This document shows positions 1 to 8,991 of a stretch of 64,000 nucleotides of DNA, piece after piece. The notes below the pieces were generated by a model. That model saw only the letters and a program-made list of their open reading frames with translations, searched no databases and was not told the DNA's origin. The DNA comes from Lacticaseibacillus suibinensis. Lineage in GTDB: Bacteria; Bacillota; Bacilli; Lactobacillales; Lactobacillaceae. The position numbers and the translations under genes were made by a program. Position 1 is the stretch's first letter. Every line of letters begins with the position of its first letter. The DNA lies in the NCBI RefSeq assembly GCF_003946175.1, contig NZ_RHOK01000009.1, positions 1 to 64,000 on the forward strand. The letters run 5' to 3'.

Positions 1-46
1 TGAGTTGTTGGTAATGCTTGTGGGTGTTAGTCTGAGAGTGGGTCAT
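1..46 (-). CDS. IS30-family transposase, N-terminal fragment cut by window edge
   Basis: The minus strand opens with ATG at 46 and encodes MTHSQTNTHKHYQQL before the window ends. This is the usual N-terminus of lactobacillar IS30-type transposases, which start with a Thr/Asn/His stretch followed by HYQQL. A purine-rich AGCAGGAA lies just upstream as a ribosome site. The rest of the DDE transposase must lie left of the window. It points away from the lectin pseudogene next to it, so this is the element end that landed in or beside that gene. Only fifteen residues are visible, so the family call rests on that short match. Confidence 0.6.
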   Translation of the reverse strand, partial: MTHSQTNTHKHYQQL

Positions 47-98
47 GAAGATTCCTGCTTTCTTGTTTAGCTAGTACTAACAAGAATAGGTCTTCATG
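44..98. repeat. Imperfect inverted repeat at the IS30 element end
   Basis: CATGAAGA (44-51) pairs with TCTTCATG (91-98), and TCTTGTT (61-67) with AACAAGA (79-85), giving an interrupted palindrome between the transposase start and the lectin fragment. It probably belongs to the element's terminal region. The exact element boundary and target duplication cannot be set because the other end is outside the window. Confidence 0.45.
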
Positions 99-1908
99 GC
101 CTTTTTGGTCTAGTCGTCAGGGTGTTGCACTTGAATTGTAAACTGGGGTGCGTCTTTGTTTTCAGCTCAGGCAAACCACGATACGTAATGGTGCGGTCAA
201 CCGTGCGCTTGCCGATGATTCGAGTCTGATGCGTAAAGTGAATAGTATAGTTACCATCAATGGTATATTGACCATCACTCGGCCGCCCATCTGTCGTCAG
301 CGTGTACCCACTTTGCTCCAGCTCCGCAATTCGATTTTCAATGTCATCCATGTGCTCAACGGCGGTGTCATCAGTCCAGCTCACTTCCTTGGTACCAAGA
401 TCCGCCTGTTGCGTATTCGTAGCATCATCAACAAAATGGATGGTGGCCTTGTGTTCCTTCTTCATGGTGATAATCAGTGTTTGCGGATTGGTTCGTTGGA
501 AAGTGACATTGCCTTGATTATTAATATTCGCCGGAACATAACCACCCTGTTCAGGCGTACTCAAAAAATTAATTGCCTTTTGATATTCTGGAGTTCCAAG
601 CACCTTAACCGTGCTGCCAATTAAGCCGTGAATGTCATCACCCGTTAACAGCCGGTTTCCATCTTTATCCTGATACTCCACATGGACAACGCCAACCGCG
701 TTATACGTGAAGGTACCGAGTTTAAATCCCTGTTTTGAAAATTCGTCACCGGTTGATCCGGCAATGAAGAATGAAACCAGCTGATGCTCCGAAACATATT
801 CAGTGATGTCTTCAGACCATATTAAGGTATTGGCCGGATTCGGTTGCGACGATTTGCTGAATTCAACCGTTAACGTGTGTGTTGACGCGGCATAATGAAC
901 ATGAATAGTGTCATAGGCCGAGCTAATCGACTGGGCTGACTTAGCGTTTGTTTCAATGGTAATACTATTATCGCCAGTGTAGACAAAGGCGCCGAACTTT
1001 CTAAACCCTGCCGGATCGGGACTGAAATATGGTACTTTTTCCCCATTGATCACAACCGTGTCGTTGTCGTTCTGACCGCCGTTATCGTTGTGATACATAT
1101 CGGCTTTCCAACCAATAGCATTCTCCAAACCGGCAAAACCTAGAGAGCCACCGTTATGACCCACCTCATCAGTATTACCAGTATGAAAACCAAAAGAAAC
1201 ACCATCACCGTTCCCGATGGTAATGGTCCCGGTTAGATCGAAGTCGTAATCAAGGTCAATCTGGTTGTTTAGCGTCAGGTTCCCAGATTGCCTTTTTTCA
1301 GCAGTCGTCAGAATCACCTGACCATTATCCTTTATCCCTGCATTCGGGTTGTCCGGATTGGAGTGGTAAGTGAAACTGCCTTTAAGATCATCCAGGTTCT
1401 GACCATTGACCGTTACCACCATGCTCTGATCAGCAGTGTCAGTATCAGAGGTACCGTTATTCGAATCGCCAGAATCTGAGGTTTCTGAGGTGGGTGTCTC
1501 AGACGCTCCATTGCCAGTGGTCCCCGCGTCAGAGGAAGTTACCGTCTGCGTAATGTCATCCTGCGGTGAAGGGTGTTCGGTCTGATCGGTCGTTGAATTG
1601 ACTTGCTCCTCACCTTCACCCGTAGCTGTGGCGGCCGTGCCTGTTGCATTCAGGCTCTGAGAATTGTTTGTGTCACTCTGATTGGCGTTAGCCACAGTTG
1701 CACCGGCCGCAGTCTTTGTCGACTGACTTTGAGTATCTTCTGCCTGTTCCCCCTGAGTGGCCGCGTAAACGGTCTGCGTGTCAGCAATCTGACCACTAAA
1801 TAAGGTTGCCATGCCGGCCCCGAGACCAACCGCCGCAATTCCAGCAACCAGCCATTGCCGTCCGGCTTTATACATCTTAAAATGAACCTTTTTTTCTCCC
1901 TTTTCCAT
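94..1908 (-). pseudogene. KxYKxGKxW-signal L-type lectin/MucBP adhesin, 3' end lost
   Basis: Surface adhesin remnant. The start at 1908 follows GGGGGATC; an ATG at 1911 is the alternative. Residues about 9-25 carry a KxYKxGKxW-type export signal (FKMYKAGRQWLVAGI). A Ser/Thr/Asp/Gln-rich linker follows to about 160, then an L-type lectin-like domain (about 170-410, with GDGVSFGFHTG and IGWKADMYHN segments), then MucBP-like repeats (about 415-580). The protein ends without any LPxTG anchor. Near 161-170 the frame seems to slip: the adjacent frame continues as AENKDAPQFTIQVQHPDD, a better MucBP-like ending than the LKTKTHPSLQF read in frame. An IS30 end follows at once. I infer a frameshift plus insertion. 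The N-terminal two thirds could still be made and secreted, but not wall-anchored. Confidence 0.75.
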
Positions 1909-1983
1909 CATGATCCCCCAAACTACCATTTCCGATGACAATATTATTTTATTCTACTAGTCATCATGCCTAGCAATACCATG

Positions 1984-2011
1984 AATCTAGTCGCTTTCTA
2001 CCAAAAGTCAA
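1984..2011 (-). promoter_or_regulatory. Putative promoter of the lectin gene
   Basis: On the minus strand TTGACT (2011-2006) and TAGATT (1989-1984) are separated by 16 bases, about 75 bases before the start. The surrounding 1942-2340 stretch is clearly more AT-rich than the rest of the window and holds no convincing gene. It contains one hairpin, GGCGATT (2133-2139) with AATCGCC (2158-2164). Confidence 0.4.
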
Positions 2012-2360
2012 ACAATGGGATTGTCGCATTATTGTATAATTATTTTATCAGATAGTGAGCTGGTACGATTTTATACCCAAACATACCGTTTCTATTTTTG
2101 ACCCCGATGTTCATTTTCATAATTAAAATTTCGGCGATTTGTTTATATAGCTTAGATAATCGCCAAAATACGTTCACTTATTTACCGTGTGTACATCGAC
2201 TTTGTGAAAAATGCACGTATTGCTCAAAAATTAAAAACCAATATCTGATATTTCAAGAAAAGTCCATTTTGTTGGATTTAAATTTCTCTAAACTTTTTAC
2301 GAATTATTTTATGCAGAGAGGCATTAGCCGTTTTAAGCCACGTTTTTCAAGGTTAACATC

Positions 2361-2422
2361 AAAAAAAGCCGTAAAAAACACGGCCAGAATCAAACAAGCA
2401 GGCCTCTTCGGCCTGCTTGTTT
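2361..2422 (-). terminator. Tandem hairpins ending the HAD gene
   Basis: Two stem-loops follow the HAD stop codon. The first (2392-2422) has a 13-bp stem AAACAAGCAGGCC with a 5-base loop. The second (2361-2385) has stem GCCGT/ACGGC followed on the minus strand by seven T, a typical intrinsic terminator. Confidence 0.75.
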
Positions 2423-2442
2423 TGTCATTTATTAGCTTCAAT

Positions 2443-3228
2443 TTAGATCAAATCAAAGTGTTTCAGCGCATTCGGGATCCCGTTGGCGAGATAATCATCG
2501 GTCTGATAATCCGCGACGGCTGCGACTTGCGGCAAGGCATTGCCCATCGCCACACCCACGGTCGCGCGTTTGAGCATCGGGATATCGTTGTTGCCATCCC
2601 CAAAAGCGTATGTTGGCACGCCTTTGAACTCTGGCCGGTCTGTCAGCACATCAATGCCGGTGGCCTTGGTGATGCCTTGGTTCACGACATCCAGGGCGTA
2701 AGGGCCGTTGCGGAAGAAGTTCAGTTCCGGGAAGGCAGCAACATACTTGGCGCCCACCTCCCGGCCCGCTTCGGTGTTCGGCGTGAACAGCAACATCATG
2801 ACCACGGCTTCTTTTTGGTAAAAATCCGGATCAACTGCCGGTAGCGCCTGATGCACCAGGCCATAGTTCGCCTCGATGTAATCGTTGTGTTGGGTCGCCG
2901 CGATATGGCGGTCGTTGTAAAACGAAATCGCCAGGTCATCAGCGGCAGCCTGACCAGCAAAGCGGGCGAGTTGCGGGGCGCCGACCGGGCTTTGGAACAG
3001 GTGTTGGCCCTTGTAGAACACATCCGCGCCGTTGCCTAAAATCAGCGTATCAATGCCGGTTTCGGCCACCAATTCATCAAGCTCCCAGCGATTGCGGCCA
3101 GTGCACAGCACCGGCAGGACATCGTTGGCCTGCATCGCCTTGATTGCCGCCAGGTTCTCCGCCGGCACCTGCTTTTCTTTGTTCAAAAGCGTTCCGTCTA
3201 AATCAAAAAAACACACCGCTTTGGTCAT
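2443..3228 (-). CDS. Cof-type HAD-IIB sugar-phosphate phosphatase
   Basis: Haloacid dehalogenase superfamily hydrolase of the Cof/YidA type, a cytoplasmic Mg-dependent phosphatase that usually acts on sugar phosphates or flavin phosphates. Motif I is FFDLDGTLLN near the N-terminus with the nucleophilic Asp and DxD partner. Motif II Thr lies in PVLCTGR, and motif IV is GDGNNDIPML near the C-terminus. The large cap between residues about 80 and 190 places it in class IIB. I start it at 3228 (MTKAVCFF) because GGAGG lies seven bases upstream; the longer frame reading has no ribosome site. Length about 261 residues is normal for the family. Substrate cannot be read from sequence. Confidence 0.85.
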   Translation of the reverse strand: MTKAVCFFDLDGTLLNKEKQVPAENLAAIKAMQANDVLPVLCTGRNRWELDELVAETGIDTLILGNGADVFYKGQHLFQSPVGAPQLARFAGQAAADDLAISFYNDRHIAATQHNDYIEANYGLVHQALPAVDPDFYQKEAVVMMLLFTPNTEAGREVGAKYVAAFPELNFFRNGPYALDVVNQGITKATGIDVLTDRPEFKGVPTYAFGDGNNDIPMLKRATVGVAMGNALPQVAAVADYQTDDYLANGIPNALKHFDLI

Positions 3229-3282
3229 AATAGCCTCCTGCTTACTTAATAAGCCTAGTTTAACATAGGCACCCACCCGACG

Positions 3283-3352
3283 AAAAAACGCCCCGCCGAA
3301 ACCTTGCTGCGACAGCAGTAAAATTTGAACGAGGCGACGATTAGCGGCGTTG
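3283..3352 (-). terminator. Terminator of the Mga-like regulator gene
   Basis: AACGCCGC (minus strand, about 3352-3343) pairs with GCGGGGCGTT before a run of six T at 3288-3283. An inner hairpin CTGCTGTCGCAGCAAG sits in the long loop. It follows the stop codon of the regulator by about 20 bases. Confidence 0.6.
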
Positions 3353-3369
3353 ACCTCACGCCGAGTAAG

Positions 3370-4872
3370 TTACTGGTTAAACTCCTGCTGCAATGTCCGC
3401 AACAAGGCCGCTAATTCCCCGAAAAGATCACCGCTAGCAGCAATGTCCCAGCGGAACAGCAGCGGCTGATGCTTGCCTGGAAAATGCAGCGGCAAGGAGG
3501 AATCCTGGATAATCAGATCTGCTTCCTCAAAATGATCATATACGAGTTCAACGTTGGTTTGTTGATTCATGAAGGTCAACAGATCCGCAAACCCGAGCAT
3601 TGCCGGCTCCAGCAACAGGCCGACTTTGACCCGGCGGGCTGGTTTGGCAAAGCGGCTCAGTTGGAACAAGGTGGCATGGAACCGATCAACCAGCAGCGGC
3701 GCCATTTCCTTGAGGCGCCGGTTCAGCGGGGCGTCGGCCTGGTTCTTGGTCCGAGCCATGGCCTGGGTCAACGCCGCTTCGATTTCCGGCCGGTCAGCGT
3801 CATGCGCACAGGCGCCACCGATATGCGGATTGAATTGGGCGAGCATTGCCCCCAGGTCGAAGCCGAGGTTGACGACGCTCATAGCAATGGCCGCCAGCGA
3901 CACCTGGAGCAACCGACGGAACGGACTGCGGCGGTAGCTTGGGGTGGCTTCCAAGAAGCGATCCACCAGCTGGCGCATCACCGGGCTGAACCGCGCCAGC
4001 CCGTTGTCGATTTCAGCCACGGCAGGGTCATTCGGCCCGACTGCCAGCGGCAAAATCAAAAAGATTTCCAGCATCTGCTGGGACTCATTCGCCTGCTGCC
4101 AGACGCTCAGTTCGGTGTTGGTGGCATACAAATTCGGCACCGCGTTCAGCTCCAGCACCGGCGCTGGCGCCAAGTGTTGCTGACGCAGCCGGGTTTGGCT
4201 GATGGCAGTGAAATAGTGGAACAGCTCCAAGGTCACTGGATTGTGCATGTCCAGCTGGTAGGCCTTCAGCACCCGCGTTGCTTCAGCCGTGGCGTCAGCG
4301 TGCTTAACCACGGTAAACGGCCACGCCGCGCCATCGGTGGCGAGCCAGTAGCTCAGGGTCAGAAACAGCCGAATGGCTTGCTCAGAGCCAGTCAGTTGCA
4401 TTTTTTCGTAACTGATTTTCACGCCCATTTGTTTGCCAAAATCGCGCAGCGGCCGCAGGTACCGGAGCGCCGTGACCTTCGACACCGCCGCCTGGGTCAG
4501 GAAGTCGTCAAAGTTAGGCATGTCTTCGGCCACCAAATGTTGTAAAAATTGATAGGCCAGGCTTTGCTGAACCAGCAGCACGCGCAGCTGACCGTCAGGC
4601 GTCTGCAGCAGCTTATCCGTGGATTTTTCGCCGTCAATCGCCGCCAGATTGGTCATCATCCGGTTATACGTGTTATAAACCGTGCTGTAACTTTCATTGG
4701 TCACCTGGGCGAGGTACTTCAAGTTCACATCGGTGTTGCGGTCAGCGCGCTCGCGCGCCTGCGCCACTTGCTCAGCCACCGGCACTTGCCACTTGGTCGT
4801 ACGCTGAATTGTGCGGAGCAGATCGATCTGCGCCAAAGCCGTGCGCTTTAAAAATAAGTCGGTCATGGCCAT
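3370..4872 (-). CDS. Mga/AtxA-type PTS-responsive transcriptional regulator
   Basis: About 500 residues with the layout of Mga-family regulators: an N-terminal helix-turn-helix region, a Mga-type HTH around residues 120-185 (DDFLTQAAVSKVTALRYLRP), a PRD-like helical middle, and a C-terminal EIIB-like part from about 410 (VKVGLLLEP, then a segment ending in LIIQDSS). Such proteins sense carbohydrate supply through PTS phosphorylation and switch on surface or metabolism genes. The start at 4872 has AAGGAGGA eight bases upstream; an internal ATG at codon 3 is possible. It lies directly downstream of nagB, separated by a strong terminator. Targets are unknown; the wall-anchored enzymes or pili of this window are candidates only by context. 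Confidence 0.75.
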   Translation of the reverse strand: MAMTDLFLKRTALAQIDLLRTIQRTTKWQVPVAEQVAQARERADRNTDVNLKYLAQVTNESYSTVYNTYNRMMTNLAAIDGEKSTDKLLQTPDGQLRVLLVQQSLAYQFLQHLVAEDMPNFDDFLTQAAVSKVTALRYLRPLRDFGKQMGVKISYEKMQLTGSEQAIRLFLTLSYWLATDGAAWPFTVVKHADATAEATRVLKAYQLDMHNPVTLELFHYFTAISQTRLRQQHLAPAPVLELNAVPNLYATNTELSVWQQANESQQMLEIFLILPLAVGPNDPAVAEIDNGLARFSPVMRQLVDRFLEATPSYRRSPFRRLLQVSLAAIAMSVVNLGFDLGAMLAQFNPHIGGACAHDADRPEIEAALTQAMARTKNQADAPLNRRLKEMAPLLVDRFHATLFQLSRFAKPARRVKVGLLLEPAMLGFADLLTFMNQQTNVELVYDHFEEADLIIQDSSLPLHFPGKHQPLLFRWDIAASGDLFGELAALLRTLQQEFNQ

Positions 4873-5012
4873 ATATATTCCTCCTTAGCCAAAATAGCCT
4901 GCCGCAAGCCGCGCACTTTTTACGCTTGGTAAAACGACATGGCGCTCAGAATTATCCCCACATAATTGAGTTTTATACTATTAAAATAACATTTTTTAAG
5001 CATTTTTTCGAC

Positions 5013-5055
5013 TAAAAAATCGGCCCTTGTCGCATTCTTTGCGCCAAGGGCCGAT
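5013..5055 (-). terminator. Intrinsic terminator of nagB
   Basis: ATCGGCCCTTG and CAAGGGCCGAT form an 11-bp stem followed by TTTTTT on the minus strand, 18 bases after the nagB stop. Confidence 0.85.
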
Positions 5056-5072
5056 GGTGGTGAAAAATAAGG

Positions 5073-5780
5073 TTACTTGCTCAACTTGCTGGCGGCTGCT
5101 TCATCCACGATGATGATAGCATCCTTGTGGTTTTGCAAGACGGATGCTGGCACGTGGTCAGTCACAGGGCCTTCGATGGTGGCCTTGATGGCATCCGCTT
5201 TGTCTTCGCCGTAAGCCATCAAGATGATCTGCTTACCCTTCATGATGGAGCCGATGCCCATGGAGATGGCATAGCGTGGCACGTCTTTTTCATCATCGAA
5301 GAAGCGCTTGTTGGCTTCGATGGTGCTTTCAGTCAACTTCACCTTGTGGGTGGTGCTGTTCAAGTCGGAGCCTGGTTCGTTGAAGCCAATGTGACCGTTG
5401 CGGCCGATGCCCAGGATTTGGATATCAATTGGGTTGTCAGCGATGATCTGGTCGTATTCTTTAGCGGCTTCGTCGATGTCAGCAGCGTTACCATTTGGCA
5501 CGTAGGAGTGAGCAAATGGCTTCTTGTTGAAGAGGTTGTCCTTCATGAACTGGTGGTAGCTTTGTTCATTGTCTTCTGGCAGGCCCACATATTCGTCCAA
5601 GTTGACGGAAACCAGGTTGCTGAAGTCCAAGTCGCTGGCGATCATATCTTGATACAGCGGAATTGGAGTGCTCCCGGTTGCCAGACCCAACACCTTGGCG
5701 CCGTTTGCGATGCCTTTTTTAATCAAGTCAAAAGCGACCTGGCCGCCTTCGTTCTTATCCTTAACGATTTTTACTTGCAT
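5073..5780 (-). CDS. nagB: Glucosamine-6-phosphate deaminase
   Basis: Converts glucosamine 6-phosphate to fructose 6-phosphate and ammonia, the entry of amino sugars into glycolysis. Family motifs are present: LGLATGSTP near residue 30 (phosphate loop), NLDEYVGL with the catalytic Asp, and [14 protein letters not shown] with the catalytic His/Glu pair. At 235 residues it is the short Gram-positive type that lacks the allosteric extension of the E. coli enzyme. The start at 5780 (MQVKIVKD) has GAGGAGG upstream; an upstream in-frame ATG has none. It is transcribed alone from a promoter carrying two GntR-type operators. The glycosidases at 37.6-54 kb could release GalNAc or GlcNAc that end in this step, but nagA is not in the window. 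Confidence 0.95.
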   Translation of the reverse strand: MQVKIVKDKNEGGQVAFDLIKKGIANGAKVLGLATGSTPIPLYQDMIASDLDFSNLVSVNLDEYVGLPEDNEQSYHQFMKDNLFNKKPFAHSYVPNGNAADIDEAAKEYDQIIADNPIDIQILGIGRNGHIGFNEPGSDLNSTTHKVKLTESTIEANKRFFDDEKDVPRYAISMGIGSIMKGKQIILMAYGEDKADAIKATIEGPVTDHVPASVLQNHKDAIIIVDEAAASKLSK

Positions 5781-5840
5781 GTCTATTCCTCCTCGTAAAA
5801 TGACGCCGTCGATCCACATGACAGACGCTGCGTCCTTTGC

Positions 5841-5898
5841 TTTGGTCTAGTCCATTATCAGGCGTCGCGGGTAAAAAGTCAACCGGTCTAGACAAATT
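5841..5898 (-). promoter_or_regulatory. nagB promoter with two NagR/YvoA-type operators
   Basis: Minus-strand promoter: TTGACT (5882-5877), 17-base spacer, GATAAT (5859-5854). A near-palindrome TTTGGTCTAGTCCATT (5841-5856) overlaps the -10 and AACCGGTCTAGACAAATT (5881-5898) overlaps the -35. Both resemble the dre sites bound by GntR/HutC-type NagR (YvoA, DasR), with a GGTCTAGAC core. Placement on both promoter elements suggests repression relieved by amino-sugar phosphates. The regulator gene is not in the window. Confidence 0.7.
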
Positions 5899-5975
5899 AT
5901 TTAATCATATTTTGGTTCCTTGAGCCCCACCTGTCGCCGTCTAAACCGCTTTCATCATTACTGGTCAAAAAGGAA

Positions 5976-6746
5976 CTATTGCCGCTTCACATATAAATTC
6001 CGCAATTGCTTCAGGTCGCTGGCACTCAACTGGAGCACCGCTTGAACATACTGCGGCCAGTCGCCGTATTCGCTGGTGATGAAGTCACGCACCGCCACAT
6101 AGCACTGCGCTTCAGCCGCATGGGCATTGAGCTTGTCCACCAACGCGCTAGCACCAGGCTTCAGAGCCGCTGCCACCACCTTAGAAGCAGCGAAAAAGAC
6201 GGTATTAGTGAGCAGGTAATCTTGGCGAATGGTGGCTTCCGGCACGCCAAGCGCCCCTTCGATCATCATCGCCGCCATTCCGGTACGGTCTTTCCCTGCC
6301 GCGCAGTGAAACAGCACCGACTCGCCGGGTTGATCATTGGCCAGCAGCAGCGCGAACACCTGCTGAAAGACCTTGATGGCATGCGAATCCGTTAACATCC
6401 GCAAATACGCCTCGGCCATCGGGTCAATGCGGCGATCAGTCATTGCGGCTAAATGTGCGTTAAACGCTGGGTTCGCACTCACGTCGGCAAACGGGTACAC
6501 CGACAACTGTTGCCAGTTCACCCCTGGCGCCACGACATCGGTGCTGCCAGCGACTTCATTATCCGTGCGCAAGTCGATCACCGTTTTCAGGCCATAGTCT
6601 TGGAGCCACTCAGCCTCCTTGACCGTTAGCTGCGACAAGGAGCCTGACCGCAAGAGCTTGTGCGGCGCAATCACGCCGCCGGCCGCCGGATACTCGCCAA
6701 GTTCGCGCAGGTTTACCGCATTTTTAAGGGGTAATAATCGTTCCAT
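5976..6746 (-). CDS. Tyrosine-protein phosphatase (Y_phosphatase3 type)
   Basis: A 256-residue protein tyrosine/serine phosphatase of the family common in lactobacilli and listeria. The P-loop HCAAGKDRTG (about residues 147-156) supplies the catalytic Cys and Arg. The N-terminal NLRELGEYPAAGG segment and LRSGSLSQLT, followed by VIDLRTDNE, are typical of this family. It can act on phosphotyrosine or phosphoinositide-like substrates; the true substrate is unknown. The start at 6746 has GGGAGG upstream. It stands alone, back to back with prs, with no signal peptide, so it is probably cytoplasmic. Confidence 0.85.
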   Translation of the reverse strand: MERLLPLKNAVNLRELGEYPAAGGVIAPHKLLRSGSLSQLTVKEAEWLQDYGLKTVIDLRTDNEVAGSTDVVAPGVNWQQLSVYPFADVSANPAFNAHLAAMTDRRIDPMAEAYLRMLTDSHAIKVFQQVFALLLANDQPGESVLFHCAAGKDRTGMAAMMIEGALGVPEATIRQDYLLTNTVFFAASKVVAAALKPGASALVDKLNAHAAEAQCYVAVRDFITSEYGDWPQYVQAVLQLSASDLKQLRNLYVKRQ

Positions 6747-6868
6747 CTCCGCCGCACCTCCCAGTTCTCATTATAGTGAATTATCGCTCCAGCGGCCGGG
6801 TTTGTGCTTGCGCGGCCGATTTTTTCGCTGTTGCTCGCCTAAAAATAGCCAAGTCAAGCAAACTTGCG

Positions 6869-6874
6869 TATAAT
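6869..6874 (+). promoter_or_regulatory. -10 element of the prs promoter
   Basis: A perfect TATAAT lies 34 bases before the prs start codon. No good -35 hexamer is visible at 16-18 bases upstream. Confidence 0.45.
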
Positions 6875-6907
6875 TAAGTCAGCATACGCACAGCAAAGGA
6901 GCGAATC

Positions 6908-7849
6908 ATGGCAGGAGTTAAACTTTTCACGCTGAACGGCAACGTGCCGCTAGCCGAAAAAATCGCAAAAGAAGTTGGTTTACCGCTATCCCCAGCCTCG
7001 GTGAAGCATTTTGCCGATGGTGAGATTCAAATCGACCTGGACGACAGTGTCCGTGGGGCCGATGTTTACGTGATCCAACCCATCTCAGATCCCGTCAACG
7101 AAAATCTGATGGAACTGATGATAATGGTCGACGCCTTGCGCCGCGCCAGCGCCCATGTCATCAACGTCGTGGTGCCTTACTATGGCTACGCCCGCGCCGA
7201 CCGCAAAGCGCGGTCCCGCGAGCCGATTACGGCCAAACTGGTGGCCAACCTGCTGACGATGGATGGCATCGACCGCTTCGTCGCGGTTGACCTGCACGCC
7301 GATCAGCTGCAAGGGTTCTTCGACCTGCCAGTCGATCACCTGCGCACCATGCCGCTGTTTGCCTCTTACTTCAAGAGCCTGCACCTTGGCACGGAAAATA
7401 CGGTGGTCGTGGCGCCTGACCACAGCGGCACCAAGCACGCCCGCGCCTTAGCCGAACTGCTCAATACCCCGATTGCGATTGTCGACAAGCGCACCGATAA
7501 CGGTGAAGTCGGCGTCATCGGCCATGTCCGTGGTCAACACACCATCATCATCGATGACATGATTGATACCGGCAACAGCGTGATCGACGCCACTAAAGCT
7601 TTGAAAAACGCTGGCGCGCTGGATGTCTACGCCGCCGCGACGCATGCCGTGCTGTCCCATGGCGCAGCGACTGCGCTGGGTAAGCTCAACTTGAAGCAAA
7701 TCGTTATCACCGACACCATCAACGTGCCAGCTGAAAAGCATCTGCCAAACATGGTCACCTTATCCGTGGGGCCGATGCTGGGCGAAGCCATCAAGCTGAT
7801 CTCAACGAATCAATCGATTCACCCGTTGTTCGAAGTGCACGACAACTAA
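6908..7849 (+). CDS. prs: Ribose-phosphate pyrophosphokinase
   Basis: Makes PRPP from ribose 5-phosphate and ATP for nucleotide, histidine and NAD synthesis. Class I features are visible: FADGEIQIDLDDSVRG (ribose/ATP region), a PYYGYARADRKARSREPITAK flexible-loop region, DLHADQLQGFFD, and the PRPP-binding signature around IIIDDMIDTGNS. Length 313 is normal. The start follows AAAGGAG at a short spacing. Lactobacilli often carry two prs genes and this may be the second copy, because it is not beside glmU as the main copy usually is; that is an inference. A strong terminator follows. Confidence 0.93.
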   Translation: MAGVKLFTLNGNVPLAEKIAKEVGLPLSPASVKHFADGEIQIDLDDSVRGADVYVIQPISDPVNENLMELMIMVDALRRASAHVINVVVPYYGYARADRKARSREPITAKLVANLLTMDGIDRFVAVDLHADQLQGFFDLPVDHLRTMPLFASYFKSLHLGTENTVVVAPDHSGTKHARALAELLNTPIAIVDKRTDNGEVGVIGHVRGQHTIIIDDMIDTGNSVIDATKALKNAGALDVYAAATHAVLSHGAATALGKLNLKQIVITDTINVPAEKHLPNMVTLSVGPMLGEAIKLISTNQSIHPLFEVHDN

Positions 7850-7857
7850 AGCATTCC

Positions 7858-7890
7858 GGCCACCTGCCAGCTGAGCAGGTGGCCTTTTTT
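7858..7890 (+). terminator. Terminator of prs
   Basis: GGCCACCTGC and GCAGGTGGCC enclose a 7-base loop and are followed by TTTTTT, nine bases after the stop codon. Confidence 0.9.
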
Positions 7891-7983
7891 GTTGTGATCA
7901 CAGGTTTCACTCTCACTCACGCGATTTGCGGTTCCGGCGGCGCAAATTTTTCCTGTCTCTGCCGCCTTTTTCGTAAAAAATCG

Positions 7984-8012
7984 TTGCGCGCGTAGGGCCC
8001 GCATGATATAGT
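7984..8012 (+). promoter_or_regulatory. Promoter of the first tRNA-Lys
   Basis: TTGCGC (7984-7989), a 17-base spacer with a GC-rich stretch, and TATAGT (8007-8012), 24 bases before the tRNA. Confidence 0.65.
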
Positions 8013-8035
8013 ATTAAGCGTTATAGAGATGCCTT

Positions 8036-8108
8036 GGGTGGTTAGCTCAGCTGGCAGAGCAACGGACTCTTAATCCGTGGGTCCAGGGTTCGATCCCCTG
8101 ACCACCCA
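8036..8108 (+). tRNA. tRNA-Lys (anticodon CTT)
   Basis: A 73-base cloverleaf: acceptor arms GGGTGGT and ACCACCC with discriminator A, D-arm GCTCAGCTGGCAGAGC, anticodon stem ACGGA/TCCGT around loop CTCTTAA giving anticodon CTT, and T-arm with GGTTCGATCC. CCA is not encoded. Identical to the copy at 8992. Confidence 0.95.
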
Positions 8109-8113
8109 GAGTA

Positions 8114-8147
8114 AAAGGCGGTAAGCAGAAATGCTTACCGCCTTTTT
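8114..8147 (+). terminator. Terminator after the first tRNA-Lys
   Basis: AAAGGCGGTAAGCA and TGCTTACCGCCTTTTT form a 13-bp stem with a GAAA loop. Confidence 0.9.
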
Positions 8148-8161
8148 GCGATTGCGGCATT

Positions 8162-8183
8162 AAAAAACCGGCACGCGGCCGGA
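8162..8183 (-). terminator. Terminator of the DUF975 gene
   Basis: On the minus strand CCGGC and GCCGG with a 5-base loop are followed by TTTTTT. Confidence 0.7.
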
Positions 8184-8206
8184 ATTTTAGGGCTTAGCAA
8201 AAGTGC

Positions 8207-8824
8207 TTAGACATCTGAAAAGTCCGCATCATCATTCAAGAACCGGTCGCCAGCTAGCTGCCGGTAATAGGCCGCATTGGTCGCCTGGATGTAGGGACTC
8301 AGCCACAAGAAGCCAATACCAGCGGTCAGGACTGCCAGCAGGCCCCAACCGACGAAACTAAGCTGCAACACAAAGTATTCCCACTTATGCCCCTGCATCA
8401 GCTTACGACTAGCCGTGATGGCATCTGTTGCGCCAATCTCGGCGTCGGCCTGCTGCATGTCAGCCAGAATATAAGGCACCTGCGCGTAGGCAAGGGCCTT
8501 CACCACCCCCGGAATCACGAACAAGAGCCCCCAAAGCGCAGTGAAAATACTGGTCAGCAAAGTGTTCAGAAAGACCGCCATGGGCCGGGTCCCGGTAAAG
8601 CCGCTGAAGATGTTATTGAAGAGACCATGACCTTGATCATCATCGTCGATCAGCCGCAAGAACGAGAAGTTAAGCCCCACCAAAGTCATCAATTCCAAAA
8701 TTCCAACTGTGATGCCGCCGATGAGACTGGCGAAGATGGTGCCCACCAGCACCAAAGCCAGCGCCCATCCCCATTTGCCGCTTAAGCGCGCTTTTGCCTG
8801 GGCTTTGAGTTGTGCTCTATTCAT
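8207..8824 (-). CDS. DUF975 family integral membrane protein
   Basis: A 205-residue polytopic membrane protein of the DUF975 family, widespread in Firmicutes and without assigned function. Four or five hydrophobic segments are visible (about residues 17-45, 80-112, 145-175). The middle carries the family pattern YILADMQQADAEIGATDAI followed by SRKLMQGHKWEYF, then LSFVGWGLLAVLTAGIG and the LWLSPYIQATNAAYY ending. The start at 8824 has GGAGG seven bases upstream. It sits, in opposite orientation, between two identical tRNA-Lys genes. Confidence 0.85.
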   Translation of the reverse strand: MNRAQLKAQAKARLSGKWGWALALVLVGTIFASLIGGITVGILELMTLVGLNFSFLRLIDDDDQGHGLFNNIFSGFTGTRPMAVFLNTLLTSIFTALWGLLFVIPGVVKALAYAQVPYILADMQQADAEIGATDAITASRKLMQGHKWEYFVLQLSFVGWGLLAVLTAGIGFLWLSPYIQATNAAYYRQLAGDRFLNDDADFSDV

Positions 8825-8991
8825 TTGCTACCTCCAATTCGTGATGCTTTTAACATTATCGATATTGTATCACAGTCTGCGTTATTTTATGCCGAGTGAG
8901 GCGCTCGACCGCCGCGCGGCTGAAAAAATGGTTGCATCTCCCCGTGGCGGTATGCTAGTATATTTAGGTTGTCAAATGGCAATGTCACAAT

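Noticed and set aside
2098-2844. Long plus-strand frame (248 codons) across the HAD gene
   Set aside because: It is antisense to the HAD phosphatase with its clear motifs, and its product has no recognisable features.
3469-4545. 358-codon plus-strand frame opposite the Mga-type gene
   Set aside because: Shadow of the regulator gene; His/Gln/Arg-rich nonsense composition.
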